This document shows positions 7,164 through 16,180 of a DNA stretch of 64,000 bases, in pieces (position 1 is the stretch's first letter; every line of letters begins with the position of its first letter). Below the pieces are notes generated by a model that worked only from the letters and a program-made list of their open reading frames with translations, was not told where the DNA came from and did no database searches. The position numbers were made by a program, and so were the translations under genes. Source of the DNA: Paludibacter sp. (lineage in GTDB: Bacteria > Bacteroidota > Bacteroidia > Bacteroidales > Paludibacteraceae); NCBI GenBank assembly GCA_031292575.1, contig JARLGX010000035.1, forward strand, positions 62,001 through 126,000, written 5' to 3'.

Positions 7164-7814
7164 ATGATAATGAAGAAATATCTAGCTTTTTACATTCCGT
7201 ACTTTTTGTTTGTGCTGACATTTGTAGTGCTGATTTTATGCAATTCAAAAGTTGATTTGCATCTATGGCTCACCTCGTTTTACACACCTGCCGGTGATGA
7301 ATTTTTCCGATATTACACGTATGTGGGTGATTGGATTCCGTTTGTAGTCATTGCAGGATTATTATTTTATCGATATCGAATGGCGCTTTTTGTGCTGGTT
7401 TCACAACTTGCAACCGGATTGGTTTCAATAATCATTAAGCGAACATGGAATGAACCCAGACCACTTGCCTATTTCAAGGAACATTTTCCGAACATACAAC
7501 TGCATCAAGTTGCCGGAGTTCATATGTATTCGGCTCACAGTTTTCCGTCGGGACATACCATTACAGCATTTGCATTCTTTTTGGCATTAGCGTTTTATAC
7601 TAAAAAGCCCGCATTACATTTTCTGTACTTTGTGTTGGCCTTGCTGGTTGGATATTCCCGAATTTATTTGTCGCAACATTTCGCAATTGATGTACTTGTT
7701 GGCTCATTTATAGGTGTTTCAATAACGATTCTATCTAAATACTACTACGACAAATATCCTATGAAATGGGCAGACGGCTCATTACGCGATGTTTTTTCGG
7801 GAAAAGCAAGTTGA
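7164..7814 (+). CDS. PAP2-family membrane phosphatase
   Basis: Integral membrane acid phosphatase of the PAP2 superfamily. The three motifs are intact: KRTWNEPRP (K92, R99-P100), PSGH (128-131) and SR-x5-H-x3-D (R166, H172, D176). There are about five or six hydrophobic segments. The substrate is probably a lipid phosphate, such as undecaprenyl diphosphate, phosphatidylglycerophosphate or lipid A phosphate; the sequence does not discriminate. The start could be ATG 7164 or ATG 7170. It is likely co-transcribed with mnmD. Confidence 0.9.
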   Translation: MIMKKYLAFYIPYFLFVLTFVVLILCNSKVDLHLWLTSFYTPAGDEFFRYYTYVGDWIPFVVIAGLLFYRYRMALFVLVSQLATGLVSIIIKRTWNEPRPLAYFKEHFPNIQLHQVAGVHMYSAHSFPSGHTITAFAFFLALAFYTKKPALHFLYFVLALLVGYSRIYLSQHFAIDVLVGSFIGVSITILSKYYYDKYPMKWADGSLRDVFSGKAS

Positions 7815-7819
7815 AGGTT

Positions 7820-7849
7820 TTGTTATTCAAAATTAAAAACTTATCTTTG
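7820..7849 (+). promoter_or_regulatory. Promoter of rpsO
   Basis: TTG (7820-7822), a 19-nt spacer and TATCTTTG (7842-7849). This leaves a leader of about 77 nt before rpsO, which could hold S15 autoregulation; no specific structure was recognised. Confidence 0.75.
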
Positions 7850-7932
7850 CAAGCTCAAAATCAAATATGTAGTTTTGCGATGTGTGCATTGCTAAGTTTG
7901 TATTTTAAAACATTTATTTTGAATAAATTATC

Positions 7933-8202
7933 ATGTATTTAACTTCTGAAATTAAGAAAGAAATCTTCGGGAAACACGGAAAGTCTAACACTGATACTGG
8001 CTCATCTGAAGGCCAGATAGCATTGTTTTCATACCGTATCAACCATTTGACTGAACATTTGAAGTCAAACAAAAAAGATTATAGTACAGAACGCGCTCTT
8101 GTTATTTTGGTAGGAAAACGTCGTCGTCTTCTCAATTACTTGAAAGATACCGATATTTCACGCTACCGTGCAATTATTAAAGAGTTAGGCATCAGAAAGT
8201 AA
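7933..8202 (+). CDS. rpsO: 30S ribosomal protein S15
   Basis: 89-residue S15, which binds 16S rRNA early in assembly of the small subunit platform. The conserved core is clear: GSSEGQIALFSYRINHLTEH (about 23-42), KDYSTERALVILVGKRRRLL and YLKDTDISRYRAIIKELGIRK at the C-terminus. Length and termini are canonical. It is transcribed alone from its own promoter, with a terminator 20 nt after the stop. Confidence 0.98.
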   Translation: MYLTSEIKKEIFGKHGKSNTDTGSSEGQIALFSYRINHLTEHLKSNKKDYSTERALVILVGKRRRLLNYLKDTDISRYRAIIKELGIRK

Positions 8203-8222
8203 TTCTGGCTTTCAAACCTTAA

Positions 8223-8256
8223 AAAGGCGTTTCAAAACCATTTGAAATGCCTTTTC
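8223..8256 (+). terminator. Terminator after rpsO
   Basis: Stem AAAGGCGTTTCAAA / TTTGAAATGCCTTTT (one mismatched pair) with loop ACCA and a T-rich tail. Confidence 0.8.
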
Positions 8257-8331
8257 TTTTACCACCAACCCACTGAAGAGGGTGAAGAAAAGGCAGACTT
8301 TTATATTAGTTAAACAGACGAGATAATTTAA

Positions 8332-8354
8332 TTCCCCTTTAGGGGTTAAGGGTC
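8332..8354 (+). repeat. Dispersed palindromic repeat, copy 1 (abuts the waaA start codon)
   Basis: TTCCCCTTTAGGGG followed by TTAAGGGTC; the next base begins the ATG of waaA. Core palindrome CCCCTTTAGGGG. A more degraded reverse copy may lie at about 8262-8285. Confidence 0.8.
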
Positions 8355-9572
8355 ATGAAAATAATCTACTCAACAGGCATTTACCTTTACGGAATCGCGA
8401 TATTTATTGCTTCGCTATTCAATGAAAAAGCCCGATTGCTTCGGAATGGACAACACAATGCGTTTAAACTTTTGAAAGAAAAAGTGGATCCAAATGCACA
8501 TTATGTGTGGTTTCATGCTGCTTCGTTGGGTGAATTTGAGCAAGGCCGGCCGGTAATGGAACAACTTAAAAAAGAACAACCTGACATCAAAATTTTGTTG
8601 ACTTTCTTTTCTCCATCGGGCTATGAAATCAGAAAAAATTATACCGGAGCTGATATCGTTTCATACTTGCCATTAGATATTCCCGGAAATGCATGGTCTT
8701 TTGTGAATTTGGTAAAACCGTCGAAAGCTATTTTTATCAAATACGAATTTTGGCCAAATTACTTGCTGGCGTTAAAAGCAGCAAATGTTCCTGTTTATTC
8801 CATTTCGGCCATTTTTAGACAGGAACAGGTATTTTTCAAGAGTTATGGTAAATGGTATAAAAACTTATTGGCAACATTCCAACATATTTTTGTGCAGGAT
8901 AAAGTTTCGCTTGAATTACTCGAAGAGAACAATATTAAAAACGCCTCGGTTTGTGGTGATACCCGCTTCGACCGTGTTTACGATTTATTTTCCCAGACAA
9001 AACAGCTTCCGTTGATTGAAGAGTTTGTGAAGAGCACAGAAAAAGTGATAGTTGCAGGCAGTACATGGCCGAAGGATGAAGAATTGTTGGTACGATACCT
9101 CAAATTACATCCCGACGTGAAATTAATATTGGTACCACATGAAGTTCATTATGCACATATTTCGGAAATTTCGAAGCTTTTGGATGGTAAATTCGTTCGT
9201 TATTCCGAAGCGAATAATGAGAATGTAAAAACTACTAACTGCCTGGTGGTGGATGTTATCGGAATTCTGTCGTCCATTTACCGTTATGCCAATGTAGCTT
9301 ATATTGGTGGCGGATTTGGGGTTGGAATTCACAATACATTGGAAGCTGCGGTTTACGGCATTCCGGTTGTTTTTGGACCTAATTACCAAAAATTTCGTGA
9401 AGCAAAAGAGTTAATTGCCGTTGGTGGAGCTTTTTCTATCTCGAATTATGTGGTGCTCGAAGCGCAATTAGATGCGCTTTTCAAGGACAAAGAAGCCGGA
9501 AAAATTGCCGGAGAATATGTGAAAGAAAATACCGGAGCGACACAGATGATACTAAATTTATTGGCAAATTAG
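8355..9572 (+). CDS. waaA: 3-deoxy-D-manno-octulosonic acid (Kdo) transferase
   Basis: Inner-membrane-associated GT30 enzyme attaching Kdo from CMP-Kdo to lipid A precursor, a step in LPS core synthesis. An N-terminal membrane anchor (about 5-22) precedes the acceptor-domain motif HAASLGEFEQGRP, with the catalytic Glu near residue 60. The C-terminal half has VAGSTWPKDEE and IGGGFGVGIHNTLEAAVYG, the nucleotide-sugar-binding loop. 405 residues is normal. The start codon abuts a dispersed repeat. hisS follows after 30 nt, so the two are probably co-transcribed. Confidence 0.95.
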   Translation: MKIIYSTGIYLYGIAIFIASLFNEKARLLRNGQHNAFKLLKEKVDPNAHYVWFHAASLGEFEQGRPVMEQLKKEQPDIKILLTFFSPSGYEIRKNYTGADIVSYLPLDIPGNAWSFVNLVKPSKAIFIKYEFWPNYLLALKAANVPVYSISAIFRQEQVFFKSYGKWYKNLLATFQHIFVQDKVSLELLEENNIKNASVCGDTRFDRVYDLFSQTKQLPLIEEFVKSTEKVIVAGSTWPKDEELLVRYLKLHPDVKLILVPHEVHYAHISEISKLLDGKFVRYSEANNENVKTTNCLVVDVIGILSSIYRYANVAYIGGGFGVGIHNTLEAAVYGIPVVFGPNYQKFREAKELIAVGGAFSISNYVVLEAQLDALFKDKEAGKIAGEYVKENTGATQMILNLLAN

Positions 9573-9602
9573 CATATTACCAAATTATCACATTAAATTA
9601 TT

Positions 9603-10961
9603 ATGCAAAAACCTTCTATCCCAAAAGGAACCCGTGATTTTACGCCACAGGAAATGGCAAATCGCAATTATATATTCAATACTATTAAAGACGTTTTTCG
9701 TTTGTACGGCTTTCAGCAGATTGAAACACCTGCTATGGAAAACCTGTCGACTTTGATGGGAAAGTACGGCGAAGAAGGTGATAAATTATTGTTTAAAATA
9801 TTGAATTCAGGCAATTTTGTGAATGGTTTAACTGATGACGAATTGCTTGGACGAAATAGCATAAAACTTACCAATAAAATTTCGGAAAAAGGATTACGTT
9901 ACGATCTTACAGTGCCTTTTGCCCGGTTTGTGGTACAACATCAGAATGAAATTTCGTTTCCATTCAAACGTTACCAAATCCAACCGGTTTGGCGTGCCGA
10001 TAGACCACAAAAAGGACGTTATCGCGAGTTTTACCAATGCGATGTGGATGTGGTGGGAAGTGATTCGTTGCTCAACGAGCTGGAATTGATTCAGATAGTA
10101 GACGAAATTTATCGTCGCCTGAAAATCAAGGTTGTCATCAAGATAAATAACCGCAAAATTCTTTCGGGAATTGCTGAAATCATTGGCGAAGCCGAAAAAA
10201 TTACCGACATAACCGTTGCCATTGATAAAATGGATAAAATTGGATTGGAAAAAGTAAATGAGGAAATTGCGTCGAAAGGAATTTCTGCTGAAGCAATTGC
10301 TAAACTACAACCAATTTTGAAACTCAGCGGAACAAACTCTGAGAAACTTCTTCAGCTTAAAACAGTACTTGCTAATTCAAAAGTTGGACTGAAAGGAGTC
10401 TCGGAACTCGAAACTATTTTCGGGCTTTGCGAAGCCATGAAAGTAAAAACTTCAATTGAGCTTGATTTGACTTTGGCGCGCGGACTGAATTATTATACGG
10501 GAGCTATTTTTGAAGTTAAAGCGTTGGACGTGGAAATGGGTAGCATTACCGGTGGCGGACGATACGATAACCTGACGGGGGTATTTGGTATGGAAGGAGT
10601 TTCCGGCGTTGGTATTTCGTTTGGCGCCGACCGCATTTACGACGTGCTGAATCAACTGGATTTATACCCGGAAACATCGGTAGAGCAAACTAAAATACTC
10701 TTTGTTAGCTTTGGTGAAAAGGAATTGATGTATTGCTTGCCATGGCTAAGCGCCTTGCGAACGAAAGGAATAAATGCCGAAATTTATCCCGAGCCTGCAA
10801 AAATGAAAAAACAAATGAGTTATGCCGATAATAAAAAAATTCCGTTTGTAGCCATTGTTGGTGAAACTGAAATGAACGAAGGCAAAGTTATGTTGAAGAA
10901 TATGAAAACCGGGGAGCAAGCCCTTGTTTCGCAAGAAGAATTGATTGAAAAGTTCCACTGA
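9603..10961 (+). CDS. hisS: Histidyl-tRNA synthetase
   Basis: Class II aminoacyl-tRNA synthetase charging tRNA-His. It opens with the family N-terminus [18 protein letters not shown]. Motif 2 is [20 protein letters not shown] followed by [12 protein letters not shown]. The HisRS-specific [15 protein letters not shown] and motif 3 with GGGRYDNL and [11 protein letters not shown] are present. The C-terminal anticodon-binding domain spans about 345-452. 452 residues is usual for Bacteroidota. The 30-nt gap after waaA has no promoter signature; a terminator follows. Confidence 0.97.
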   Translation: MQKPSIPKGTRDFTPQEMANRNYIFNTIKDVFRLYGFQQIETPAMENLSTLMGKYGEEGDKLLFKILNSGNFVNGLTDDELLGRNSIKLTNKISEKGLRYDLTVPFARFVVQHQNEISFPFKRYQIQPVWRADRPQKGRYREFYQCDVDVVGSDSLLNELELIQIVDEIYRRLKIKVVIKINNRKILSGIAEIIGEAEKITDITVAIDKMDKIGLEKVNEEIASKGISAEAIAKLQPILKLSGTNSEKLLQLKTVLANSKVGLKGVSELETIFGLCEAMKVKTSIELDLTLARGLNYYTGAIFEVKALDVEMGSITGGGRYDNLTGVFGMEGVSGVGISFGADRIYDVLNQLDLYPETSVEQTKILFVSFGEKELMYCLPWLSALRTKGINAEIYPEPAKMKKQMSYADNKKIPFVAIVGETEMNEGKVMLKNMKTGEQALVSQEELIEKFH

Positions 10962-10982
10962 AAAATAGAATTATAAACGAAG

Positions 10983-11021
10983 AAGTCCTGAAGATGTAAT
11001 TGTTTTCAGGACTTTATTTTT
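10983..11021 (+). terminator. Terminator between hisS and the convergent DUF456 gene
   Basis: Stem AGTCCTGAA (10984-10992) / TTCAGGACT (11005-11013) with a T-rich tail TTATTTTTC. The convergent gene's stop codon lies at the edge, so the hairpin may serve both strands. Confidence 0.75.
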
Positions 11022-11503
11022 CACATACTATAAATTATTTTGTCGATATAGTGATTTAGTAAAATACCTGCAACTATCAATTGGGAAATTGTACCAAGGA
11101 TAAAAAATGAAAACGAACTAATAGCATGATGAATGGCTTCGTTGCTTTCTTTTCCGGCAAAAAGTTCGCCAATAAAGGCTCCTATAACAGCTCCGACTAT
11201 TACTCCATAAGAACCAAAATACATACCTGTCAACATTCCCAACAGGCTTCCCCATACCCCGGTTTTGCTTCCTCCAAATTTTCGGTCACCCCAGTTAGGG
11301 ATAATATAATCAAGGCCTTGAATGGCAATAATAATAACTCCCCAACGAATAAAGAAATGTACCGAATATTCTGCAATCGAGCTGAAATTAAGAATTATTA
11401 TTCCCAAATAGCTAAGAACAATACCTGGCAATTTTGATATTAGACAGCCTAACAGTCCTGCAATCAGAAAAATTCCCGCTACGATAATGAGAAATATGTC
11501 CAT
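11021..11503 (-). CDS. DUF456 family membrane protein
   Basis: 160-residue integral membrane protein with four or five hydrophobic segments. The glycine-rich centre GGSKTGVWGSLLGMLTGMYF followed by GVIVGAVIGAFIGELFAGK is the recognisable DUF456 signature. The function of the family is unknown; its glycine-zipper-like segments suggest a small membrane assembly. The gene is monocistronic and convergent with hisS. Confidence 0.8.
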   Translation of the reverse strand: MDIFLIIVAGIFLIAGLLGCLISKLPGIVLSYLGIIILNFSSIAEYSVHFFIRWGVIIIAIQGLDYIIPNWGDRKFGGSKTGVWGSLLGMLTGMYFGSYGVIVGAVIGAFIGELFAGKESNEAIHHAISSFSFFILGTISQLIVAGILLNHYIDKIIYSM

Positions 11504-11650
11504 GATTTTTATCGATGTTACGTGAAAAATATAGAGTCAATATATTTCAACTGCAAATGTAATTCAAAAAAAAGAAATCTAAGTTTTAAATAGAAAAAAG
11601 TGGTTGCATTTTAAATACAACCACACTGAAAACTGCTAAGCTGGAAATGG

Positions 11651-12772
11651 TTAAGCCAAAAATTGTGATGCTTGAGCAAAAACCATGTTGAATGAATTGT
11701 CAACCAGTGAAGATTCTGATTGATTTCCAACAGGAAACGGATTTTCGTGAGAGTATTTAAAAGCAAAGTCAAGTAAATTTATTCTGGACTTTACGTTTTC
11801 GGCACCTAAAGCTTCCACAACTCCATGATAGGGAATTACCGCGTCTTTTACTAATGAGATTCCTTCAATTTTATTGCCCAAGTCTTTGAAAAATTGTTGC
11901 CTTTTGCCTTTATTCCTTTCGGGTGAAATCATGCTGAAAAACGATTCGTAGATTTTGTCGGAAACTGAGTTTGGTTTAACGTCTTCTGTAAAATCGTTCA
12001 TGTAATATTGAAGTAAACGGGCAAATGCGGTTTTGTCCATTATACTGCGCGATTCTCCAAACATAGAGCTAAAAATGCTTCCACCACAAAACATAAATAA
12101 TTTTGAATCGGTAAATAATCCTTCTGGATTTGTCATGATTGTTATTTGCGAAAGAAACGAACCAATGGAATACGAAAAAATATCAATTTGTGTGTTATCC
12201 TGAAAGAATGGATGTACTCCTTGTTTTATGTTGTTGAATAATTGTGCAAGGTCATTTATACTTTGACGTCCGGAGCTGTAAAACCTGCTGGGCTTCTCGC
12301 TAATTCGTTCGCTAAGTGCTACATTGGCAAAGCTTAGAGATCTGTCATCGCCATTATGCATACGTCGCTGGTTCATTATGTTTTGTAAAGCTCTGGGATC
12401 TGACCAGTTGACGGGCGATCGATTCATGTGAAATGCAATTGGAAAAAGTATCACTGCTTTTCCGGTTTCTTTGCACAGATACTCTGCCCAGGTAAGGTAT
12501 TTACTCCAGTTGCGTTCATTCAGTCCATGCAAAAGTAAAATGGCTTTATTCTGCTTTTTCGAATATCTCTGTGTAAAAACGGGATAAATAAATGCCTGAT
12601 TCTCCCCAATTCTTTTATCTTCGGGGATAATTAAATTCCCTTCGTTTAATAAATTAATTGCTGAACTTTCGAATTTGCAAAAGCGAATATCAACCGTTGA
12701 ATCGGTTAAATGTGTGTCAATTCCTAACCGAAACTGAGTCTGAAGTTCTATTTGTCGTTGAGTATAATTCAT
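11651..12772 (-). CDS. Alpha/beta-hydrolase-like protein (possibly DUF6051)
   Basis: 373-residue soluble protein with an alpha/beta-hydrolase look: strand plus oxyanion region ILLLHGLNERNWSKYLTWAE, then KAVILFPIAFHMNRSP. A nucleophile-elbow-like DIFSYSIGSFLSQI has Ser within S-Y-S-I-G rather than the classical G-x-S-x-G. I think it matches the Bacteroidota family DUF6051, but cannot confirm this. Substrate unknown. Start ATG 12772 is preferred over 12811 because a promoter-like TTACTTTG lies between them on the minus strand. There is no signal peptide. Downstream 11504-11650 is AT-rich with nothing recognised. Confidence 0.65.
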   Translation of the reverse strand: MNYTQRQIELQTQFRLGIDTHLTDSTVDIRFCKFESSAINLLNEGNLIIPEDKRIGENQAFIYPVFTQRYSKKQNKAILLLHGLNERNWSKYLTWAEYLCKETGKAVILFPIAFHMNRSPVNWSDPRALQNIMNQRRMHNGDDRSLSFANVALSERISEKPSRFYSSGRQSINDLAQLFNNIKQGVHPFFQDNTQIDIFSYSIGSFLSQITIMTNPEGLFTDSKLFMFCGGSIFSSMFGESRSIMDKTAFARLLQYYMNDFTEDVKPNSVSDKIYESFFSMISPERNKGKRQQFFKDLGNKIEGISLVKDAVIPYHGVVEALGAENVKSRINLLDFAFKYSHENPFPVGNQSESSLVDNSFNMVFAQASQFLA

Positions 12773-12925
12773 ACTTAAATGCTGATTTTGAAAACAAAGT
12801 AACAACAACAATTTCCGATTTCAAATTAACTGGGAAGTTTGAGGTTCAAATGGGATGAAAAGGTGGAATATGGGATAAAACAATGAATTACGGGATAAAA
12901 AAATCGATTGCTGAAGAAATCAGGT

Positions 12926-12956
12926 TTGTTTGTTTGAGCAGAAAGACATACCTTTG
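12926..12956 (+). promoter_or_regulatory. Promoter of the LytTR regulator gene
   Basis: TTG (12926-12928), a 20-nt spacer and TACCTTTG (12949-12956). It lies inside the longest open frame and therefore favours the internal start at 12985. Confidence 0.65.
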
Positions 12957-12984
12957 TCAGTGTTTTTTGAACCAGCTCAAAGCT

Positions 12985-13839
12985 ATGAATTCCAAAATTC
13001 CCGCCTATCTGACTGAAAAGAACAATATCATACGTTTGATATTGTTTACTGCCGCCTTTGCTTTGTTATTCATCAATATTTTTAAACCTTTCGGTTCGCG
13101 TGATTGGTATAAAATTTCGGATTTGAAATTCTTTATCTTTGCCAGTTTAATAGTTTTGGTTGGGATGTTGGTTGTAGTTATCAGCAGGATTATTATGCTT
13201 GCTTATGTCCGGAAAAACTCCATTAATTATTGGCAATATGCACTTTGGGTACTGGCAGAGATATTATCCATGTCCATGTTTTATGCCGTGTTTACCAAGT
13301 TTATACCAAAGGAAAATGCGATGCGCGATTTTGTTGAGATTTTTGATGATTCGACCATTCATGCAAGCCTTATTTTATTGTTACCATATTCCATCATGTG
13401 GTTGTATTTTTCGTGGCGCGACAAAACTCACATGCTCGAAAAATTGTCGAAAGATGAGCAACGTGCCGAAGTGCCTAAAAAAAGTTTAATTGCTTTCCCC
13501 GACGAGAAAGGCGAGTTGAAGATTTCCATTATGTTGGAAAATCTGTTGTATGTTGATTCAGCTGACAATTATGCCACAATTCATTATCTGAATAAATCAA
13601 AATTATCTCATTTTCTTATCAGAAATTCGTTGAAGTGGATGGAAGAAAATCTGACAAATGAGAGCCCGTTAGTTCGTTGCCATCGGTCGTATATTGTAAA
13701 TTTGGACAAAGTGAAAGTATTGCGCAAAACCAAAGATGGGATTTTTCTGGAACTTGATGCAATTAATACGCCCGATATTCCTGTTTCAAAAACCTACTAT
13801 GAACGGGTAATGAACAAATTTTCGAAATATTCAGTATAG
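12985..13839 (+). CDS. Membrane-anchored LytTR-domain transcriptional regulator
   Basis: 284-residue protein with four predicted membrane helices in the first ~165 residues, then a linker and a C-terminal LytTR DNA-binding domain of about 100 residues. Domain features include ENLLYVDSADNYATIHYL, LIRNSLKWMEE and VRCHRSYIVNLDKVKVL. There is no receiver domain, so it would be a one-component membrane regulator sensing through its membrane part; the signal is unknown. Frames extending to 12883 are rejected since the promoter lies downstream of them. A possible promoter box TAACTTTG (13841-13848) follows the stop and may drive the patatin gene. Confidence 0.85.
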   Translation: MNSKIPAYLTEKNNIIRLILFTAAFALLFINIFKPFGSRDWYKISDLKFFIFASLIVLVGMLVVVISRIIMLAYVRKNSINYWQYALWVLAEILSMSMFYAVFTKFIPKENAMRDFVEIFDDSTIHASLILLLPYSIMWLYFSWRDKTHMLEKLSKDEQRAEVPKKSLIAFPDEKGELKISIMLENLLYVDSADNYATIHYLNKSKLSHFLIRNSLKWMEENLTNESPLVRCHRSYIVNLDKVKVLRKTKDGIFLELDAINTPDIPVSKTYYERVMNKFSKYSV

Positions 13840-13948
13840 ATAACTTTGTTGAATAATCTGTGAAGTAAAATCGATTGGTTATGTGAGTCGGATTGCTTAC
13901 ACAATCAACTAATTACCCAATCAACTTATTTCTAATCAACTAACTATT

Positions 13949-14743
13949 ATGAATCTAACAAGTTTATTTAACAAAAAACCATATGAAATTGGAATTGCAC
14001 TCAGTGGTGGTGGTGTCAAAGGTTTGTGTCATGCAGGAGTGCTGAAAGCTCTTGAAGAGCAAGGTATAGTCCCAGATATTATTTCGGGAGTAAGTGCAGG
14101 ATCTCTAGTGGGGGCTTTGTATGCCGATGGATATTCCCCTGATGAAATTGCAGTTTTGTTCGAAGATATAAATTTTCGCAACATGACTAAAATCCGTATT
14201 CCTGACGGTGGATTCTTTAAAACAGATATATTCCAAAAGTTTCTGGATGAGAAGTTAAGAGCAAAAACCTTCGGGGAATTAAATATTCCATTACGGGTGG
14301 TCGCAACCAATCTTGACCAAGGGCAAAGTGTTGTTTTTTCGAGTGGAAACCTGATTGATCCTATTGTAGCTTCGTGTACCTTTCCGGTTCTTTTTAGTCC
14401 AAAACTTATTGATGGGGTTCATTATGTTGATGGAGGTGTGTTAAAAAACTTCCCTGTTTCCACCATTCGCAATGATTGCGAAAAAGTGATTGGAGTAAAT
14501 GCAAGCCCGATTGTTGCAGACAAGTACAAACAAAGCATTATCAATGTAGCTACCCGTTCTTATCATTTCATGTTTAAAGCCAATATGTTGTACGATAAAG
14601 AATTATGTGATTTATTGATTGAGCCAGTAGATATGGGAAACTATGATACTTTCGATGTAGATAAGGGCCGTGAGATATTTGATTTGGGATATCGTACAAC
14701 AAAACAATTGCTCGTAAACAAATTGGACACATCGGTTGTTTAA
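13949..14743 (+). CDS. Patatin-like phospholipase (RssA-type)
   Basis: Serine lipid acyl hydrolase family with a Ser-Asp dyad. The oxyanion loop is SGGGVKGLCHAGVL, the nucleophile is in GVSAGSLVGALYADG (G-x-S-x-G) and the aspartate is in the DGGVLKNFPV motif. 264 residues with no signal peptide or barrel domain, so it is a cytoplasmic RssA-like member rather than a secreted PlpD-like one. The substrate is undetermined. Confidence 0.92.
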   Translation: MNLTSLFNKKPYEIGIALSGGGVKGLCHAGVLKALEEQGIVPDIISGVSAGSLVGALYADGYSPDEIAVLFEDINFRNMTKIRIPDGGFFKTDIFQKFLDEKLRAKTFGELNIPLRVVATNLDQGQSVVFSSGNLIDPIVASCTFPVLFSPKLIDGVHYVDGGVLKNFPVSTIRNDCEKVIGVNASPIVADKYKQSIINVATRSYHFMFKANMLYDKELCDLLIEPVDMGNYDTFDVDKGREIFDLGYRTTKQLLVNKLDTSVV

Positions 14744-14839
14744 TGGCTTGTGTACATTTTGGAACGAATACAAAAATGTGCAGGTTTAATCTTTTTTGAT
14801 TACTTTTGCCCCGCAATAATTACAAAAACAAATAAATTT

Positions 14840-16033
14840 ATGTTTCCAGTATCAGATCGTCTGGCAGCTCTTTCACCATCTGAAACGCTTGCCATGTCCC
14901 AGAAAAGCAATGAGTTGAAAGCTCAGGGTTTTGATGTAATTAACCTCAGTGTCGGAGAACCTGACTTTAATACTCCAGACCATATCAAAGAAGCTGCCAA
15001 ACAAGCCGTTGACAATAACTTTTCATTTTATTCGCCGGTGCCGGGATATCCTGCATTGCGTAATGCCATTTGTGCTAAATTGAAAACCGAAAACGGGTTG
15101 GAATATAAACCTGAACAAATTGTTTGTTCTAACGGAGCTAAACAATCTGTTTGTAACGTAATCTTGGCAATTATCAGCAAAGGAGATGAAGTAATTGTAC
15201 CTGCACCATATTGGGTTAGTTATCCAGAAATGGTGAAAATTGCGGACGGCACAACTGTAGAAGTTTATGCAGGTATAGAGCAGGATTTCAAAATTACACC
15301 GGCTCAACTCGAAGCTGCTATTACTCCAAAAACAAAAGCAATTATACTTTGCTCGCCTTCTAATCCAACAGGAAGTGTTTATAACAAAGAAGAGTTAAAA
15401 GGACTGGCCGATGTGTTGGCTAAGTATCCAAATATCATTATTCTGTCAGACGAAATCTACGAACATATCAATTACCTGGGCTCGCACGAAAGTATTGCAC
15501 AGTTCGAAAATGTTCGTGAACGTGTTGTTGTAATCAACGGAGTGTCTAAAGGTTATGCCATGACAGGCTGGCGTTTAGGCTGGATTGCAGCTCCAAAATG
15601 GATAGCTTCTGCTTGTAATACCTTGCAAGGTCAATACACTTCGGGTCCATGCTCAATCACTCAAAAAGCTGCCGAAGCTGCTTATACCGGCGATCAAAGC
15701 TGTGTAGAAACTATGCGTGTGGCTTTCGAACGCCGTAAAAAACTTGTTGTCGATTTAGCTCGTCAAATTCCGGGTTTGAAAACCAACGACCCACAAGGCG
15801 CATTTTATATCTTCCCCGATTGCAGCTCGTATTTTGGCAAATCATATAACGGACGTGTGATTACTAAATCGGGCGATCTGGCTATGTATCTGTTGGAAGA
15901 AGGGCATGTGGCTTGTGTAGGCGGTGATGCATTTGGTGCCCCTAACTGCATCCGTATGTCGTATGCTACCTCGGACGAAAACCTGGTTAAAGCTTTTGGC
16001 TGGATTAAAGAAGCATTGGCTAAATTAAAATAG
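14840..16033 (+). CDS. aspC: Aspartate aminotransferase (class I, PLP)
   Basis: Cytoplasmic PLP transaminase interconverting aspartate and 2-oxoglutarate with oxaloacetate and glutamate. Conserved elements: NLSVGEPDFNTPDHIKEAA near the N-terminus, SPSNPTGSVYNKEEL, the PLP-lysine segment GVSKGYAMTGWRLGW and the C-terminal substrate arginine in NCIRMSYATSDE. 397 residues fits the Ib subgroup. Start 14840 is preferred over an upstream in-frame ATG at 14750 because a -7 box TACTTTTG (14801-14808) lies between them. A strong terminator follows. Activity on other amino acids cannot be excluded. Confidence 0.93.
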   Translation: MFPVSDRLAALSPSETLAMSQKSNELKAQGFDVINLSVGEPDFNTPDHIKEAAKQAVDNNFSFYSPVPGYPALRNAICAKLKTENGLEYKPEQIVCSNGAKQSVCNVILAIISKGDEVIVPAPYWVSYPEMVKIADGTTVEVYAGIEQDFKITPAQLEAAITPKTKAIILCSPSNPTGSVYNKEELKGLADVLAKYPNIIILSDEIYEHINYLGSHESIAQFENVRERVVVINGVSKGYAMTGWRLGWIAAPKWIASACNTLQGQYTSGPCSITQKAAEAAYTGDQSCVETMRVAFERRKKLVVDLARQIPGLKTNDPQGAFYIFPDCSSYFGKSYNGRVITKSGDLAMYLLEEGHVACVGGDAFGAPNCIRMSYATSDENLVKAFGWIKEALAKLK

Positions 16034-16053
16034 AAATAGTAGATTAAAGTTTA

Positions 16054-16095
16054 AAACAAGGCGTTGAATTGAGATTCAACGCCTTGTTTCTGTTT
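16054..16095 (+). terminator. Terminator after the aminotransferase gene
   Basis: Perfect 16-bp stem AAACAAGGCGTTGAAT / ATTCAACGCCTTGTTT with loop TGAG and a T-rich tail. Confidence 0.9.
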
Positions 16096-16180
16096 TCAGT
16101 ATAAAACAAAAAAATAAATTCCTTTTTTCGGATTCTAAACATTCATTTCTATCTTTGCGTTTGATAAATAAAAAAATGAT

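Noticed and set aside
12883-12984. Extended N-terminus of the LytTR regulator
   Set aside because: The promoter at 12926-12956 lies inside it; the internal ATG at 12985 fits both promoter and membrane topology.
13840-13948. Possible small RNA or riboswitch before the patatin gene
   Set aside because: Only a short run of CAATCAACTAAT-like repeats and a -7 box were seen; no stable conserved structure.
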